From positions 1-7,996 of the forward strand of contig CAILUF010000221.1 in NCBI GenBank assembly GCA_903837365.1: a stretch of DNA of 7,996 nt, in the 5' to 3' direction. The stretch is from an uncultured Alphaproteobacteria bacterium (lineage in GTDB: Bacteria > Pseudomonadota > Alphaproteobacteria > Rickettsiales > UBA1997). Below are positions 5,501-7,996 of the stretch, piece after piece. Within the stretch, counting starts at the first letter, position 1. Each line of letters opens with the position of its first letter. The notes beneath the pieces are model-generated. The model was not told the origin of the DNA. It made no database searches and was given only the letters and a program-made list of their open reading frames with translations. Made by a program: the position numbers and the translations under genes.

Positions 5501-6657
5501 AATCTTTGATCGATATTCTTTCAGGAAAAAAATATATAAGCGGAGTTGATAAAGTAAAATTGAGTGGAAAGCTTGATGGTAAAGATCTTGAGCAACTATC
5601 AAAAAATCAATTAATTAAAATTGTTGTTGATGATAGCAAAGCAATGGATCAAGCTGAAAAATTAGTTAAGGCTGTGAACAAGCAAATCGCCGAAGCTGAA
5701 AAAGAATTCAATGATAAAGTTGCTCGAATTAAGGCTGGCGATGAATTAGGACAGGGTGTTTTAAAAATTGTTAAAGTTTATGTAGCTTCTAAATATCATC
5801 TTCAGCCAGGCGATAAAATGGCTGGTCGACATGGTAATAAAGGTGTGGTTTCAAAAATCGCCCCTGTTGAAGATATGCCATACTCTTTCGATGGTGAACC
5901 GGTTGACATAGTTCTGAATCCTTTAGGTGTTCCATCGCGTATGAACGTAGGACAAATTTTAGAAACACATCTTGGCTTTGCTTCGAAAGAACTTGGTAAA
6001 CAAATTTCAGCGTTACTTGATCAAGTATCGCATCAGAAAGCTGAGTTCATTTCTAAGCTTAAGAAAAAACTTTTAGAAATTTATTCTTCAGATGATGAGA
6101 TTAAGAAAATTAATAAAATGTCCGAAGAGGAATTGCTAATTTTTGCTAATAAAATAAAAAATGGCGTGCCATTTGCAACGGGAATTTTTGAAGGTGCAAA
6201 AGTTGAATATATCACTAATCTCCTTGAAAGTGCAGGGGTCAGTAACTCTGGTCAAATCGCACTTTACGATGGAAAGACAGGTGAAAAATTTGATCGTAAT
6301 GTTACGGTTGGTTATATTTACATGCTTAAATTGCATCACTTAGTTGATGATAAAATTCACGCTAGATCGATTGGGCCATACAGTCTTATAACGCAACAGC
6401 CACTTGGCGGAAAATCGCATTTTGGTGGTCAAAGATTTGGTGAGATGGAATGTTGGGCATTGCAGGCATATGGGGCGGCTTACACTCTTCAAGAAATGCT
6501 TACCGTTAAATCTGATGACGTAGTGGGAAGAATTAAAATTTATGAATCAATCATTCAAGGCAATCAGAATTTCAATTGTGGAATTCCAGAGTCCTTCAAT
6601 GTTATGATTAAAGAGGTTAGATCTTTAGGTTTGAATATTGAGCTTATCGAAAATTAA
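2572..6657 (+). CDS. rpoB: DNA-directed RNA polymerase subunit beta
   Basis: Beta forms one pincer of RNA polymerase and, with beta', the active-site cleft. At 1361 aa it is slightly longer than E. coli beta (1342). Visible landmarks: protrusion and lobe (about 30-450, with EIPLMTETGSFIVNGAERV); fork and rifampicin pocket (514-579, SQLSQFMDQTNP onward, then PIETPEGPNIGLI); active-site acidic pair E817-D818 (E. coli E813-D814) in GYNFEDS; a proteobacterial insertion of about 105 residues (948-1053); substrate lysines K1082 and K1090 in GDKMAGRHGNKG (E. coli K1065 and K1073); H1263 in HARSIGPYS; and the clamp-binding C-terminus (FGGQRFGEM from 1284). Rifampicin-site D523, H533 and S538 keep the wild-type residues. 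Unusual residues are A529 (E. coli S522), T551 (G544) and H559 (P552). An in-frame TAA at 2551-2553 fixes the start. There is no Shine-Dalgarno. Confidence 0.99.
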   Translation: MAQIRNFDNSLFRKSFSNNADKETIPHLICVQKESYEKFLQIDVEATLRENVGIQSVFNSFFPVSDSSNRLTVEFISYDLKQPRYESSECLSAGRTFSSSLSAQLRLILWHQDDANSIREIKSIKEQEVYLCEIPLMTETGSFIVNGAERVIVSQMRRAPGVFFDSDNSKLSGSKSYSAKIIPYIGSWIDFEFDSKDILHFRVDKKRKIPVTSLLRAIGFTSESIINNFYGAADAVITDNGWALEFDVENFMGKKLAYNLICAKTGEIVIKEGTKINRKIAEKLDPNFKHYLLSDDVLLGYVVSKDLIESETGELLLEAGSILTPESLEILKKLNFTSIPIINPSKSDIGPYIYSTMLVDKNLTQKDALFDIYKAIRLGETPSSLEIAKSYFENLFFNDIRYNLSDVGRMKMNHRLDIKNTHNNHFLTNEDIEKTIKILSLIKHNDLKTDDIDNLANRRVRAVGELIENQLRIGMARIEKSIVEKMNSVEVDTIMPQSLINSKPLISAVKDFFATSQLSQFMDQTNPLAEITHKRRLSALGPGGLTRERATFEVRDVHHTHYGRICPIETPEGPNIGLINSLATFARVNNYGFIETPYRKVVNGKITNEVKYFSAMEEIDFAIAPSTVIVDDNGIIRSDLVSCRKNGEFVMLTPDKIDFIDVSTKQIVSIATTLIPFLENDDANRALMGANMQRQAVPLLRPDAPLVGTGMESVIATDSGAVVRAKKDGVVKFVDATKIIIESIDKDGIPFIDICNLNKYVRTNQDTCINQRPVIELGQKVKAGQVISDGHSIANGEIALGKNVRVAFMPWNGYNFEDSIIISEKLLANDTFTSIHIEELEVVARDTRLGPEEITRDIPNVSEEVLTKLDEEGIIHIGAEVKAGDILVGKTTPKSESPMTPEEKLLKVIFGEKASDVKDSSLYAPTGISGTVVDVKVFLRKGIEKDERSIYIEMQQIEELAKKKTIHVQFLDNSLKESLIDILSGKKYISGVDKVKLSGKLDGKDLEQLSKNQLIKIVVDDSKAMDQAEKLVKAVNKQIAEAEKEFNDKVARIKAGDELGQGVLKIVKVYVASKYHLQPGDKMAGRHGNKGVVSKIAPVEDMPYSFDGEPVDIVLNPLGVPSRMNVGQILETHLGFASKELGKQISALLDQVSHQKAEFISKLKKKLLEIYSSDDEIKKINKMSEEELLIFANKIKNGVPFATGIFEGAKVEYITNLLESAGVSNSGQIALYDGKTGEKFDRNVTVGYIYMLKLHHLVDDKIHARSIGPYSLITQQPLGGKSHFGGQRFGEMECWALQAYGAAYTLQEMLTVKSDDVVGRIKIYESIIQGNQNFNCGIPESFNVMIKEVRSLGLNIELIEN

Positions 6658-7996
<1,339 letters not shown>

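Overview
The window carries the ribosomal-protein/RNA-polymerase (rplKAJL-rpoBC) cluster of a bacterium, all on the + strand. In order it holds the last few bases of an upstream gene (possibly nusG), rplK (L11), rplA (L1), rplJ (L10), rplL (L7/L12), a 446-nt gene-free interval, rpoB (beta, 1361 aa), and the first 418 codons of rpoC (beta'), which runs off the right edge. This is a housekeeping region. I see no mobile element, CRISPR array, tRNA or rRNA, and no unknown protein-coding system.

The proteins look alphaproteobacterial. L12 ends GAKVELK. RpoB carries the proteobacterial insertion upstream of the GDKMAGRHGNKG motif and has ARSIGPYS near its C-terminus. RpoC reads like Rickettsiales/Alphaproteobacteria through its zinc finger, rudder and switch-2 segments. 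Base composition is strongly AT-biased: the long intergenic interval is about 20% G+C by my hand count. Several normally conserved RpoB positions are substituted. Together these suggest a reduced-genome, possibly host-associated lineage (Rickettsiales- or Holosporales-like), but genus cannot be read from the window. rpoB and rpoC are separate genes, which argues against Wolbachia-type or Helicobacter-type fusions.

L11, L1, L10 and L12 build the L1 stalk and the GTPase-associated stalk of the 50S subunit. Beta and beta' form the catalytic core of RNA polymerase. The four ribosomal genes are tightly packed (gaps of 11, 27 and 35 nt) and probably co-transcribed. The 27-nt rplA-rplJ gap leaves no room for the classical L10-binding leader. 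Only rplL has a recognisable Shine-Dalgarno sequence; the other starts have A/T-rich leaders.

The most interesting non-coding stretch is 2126-2571. It contains a near-consensus sigma-70 promoter (TTGGCA, 17 nt, TATAAT) placed to drive rpoBC. A 12-nt inverted repeat overlaps its -35 box, and a strong hairpin sits in the predicted rpoB 5' leader. A perfect 13-nt A/T dyad follows rplL, with several shorter inverted repeats in between. None is followed by a T-run, so I see no classical terminator. The layout suggests that rpoBC expression can be set separately from the ribosomal genes, by processing, attenuation or a DNA-binding regulator; this is inference.
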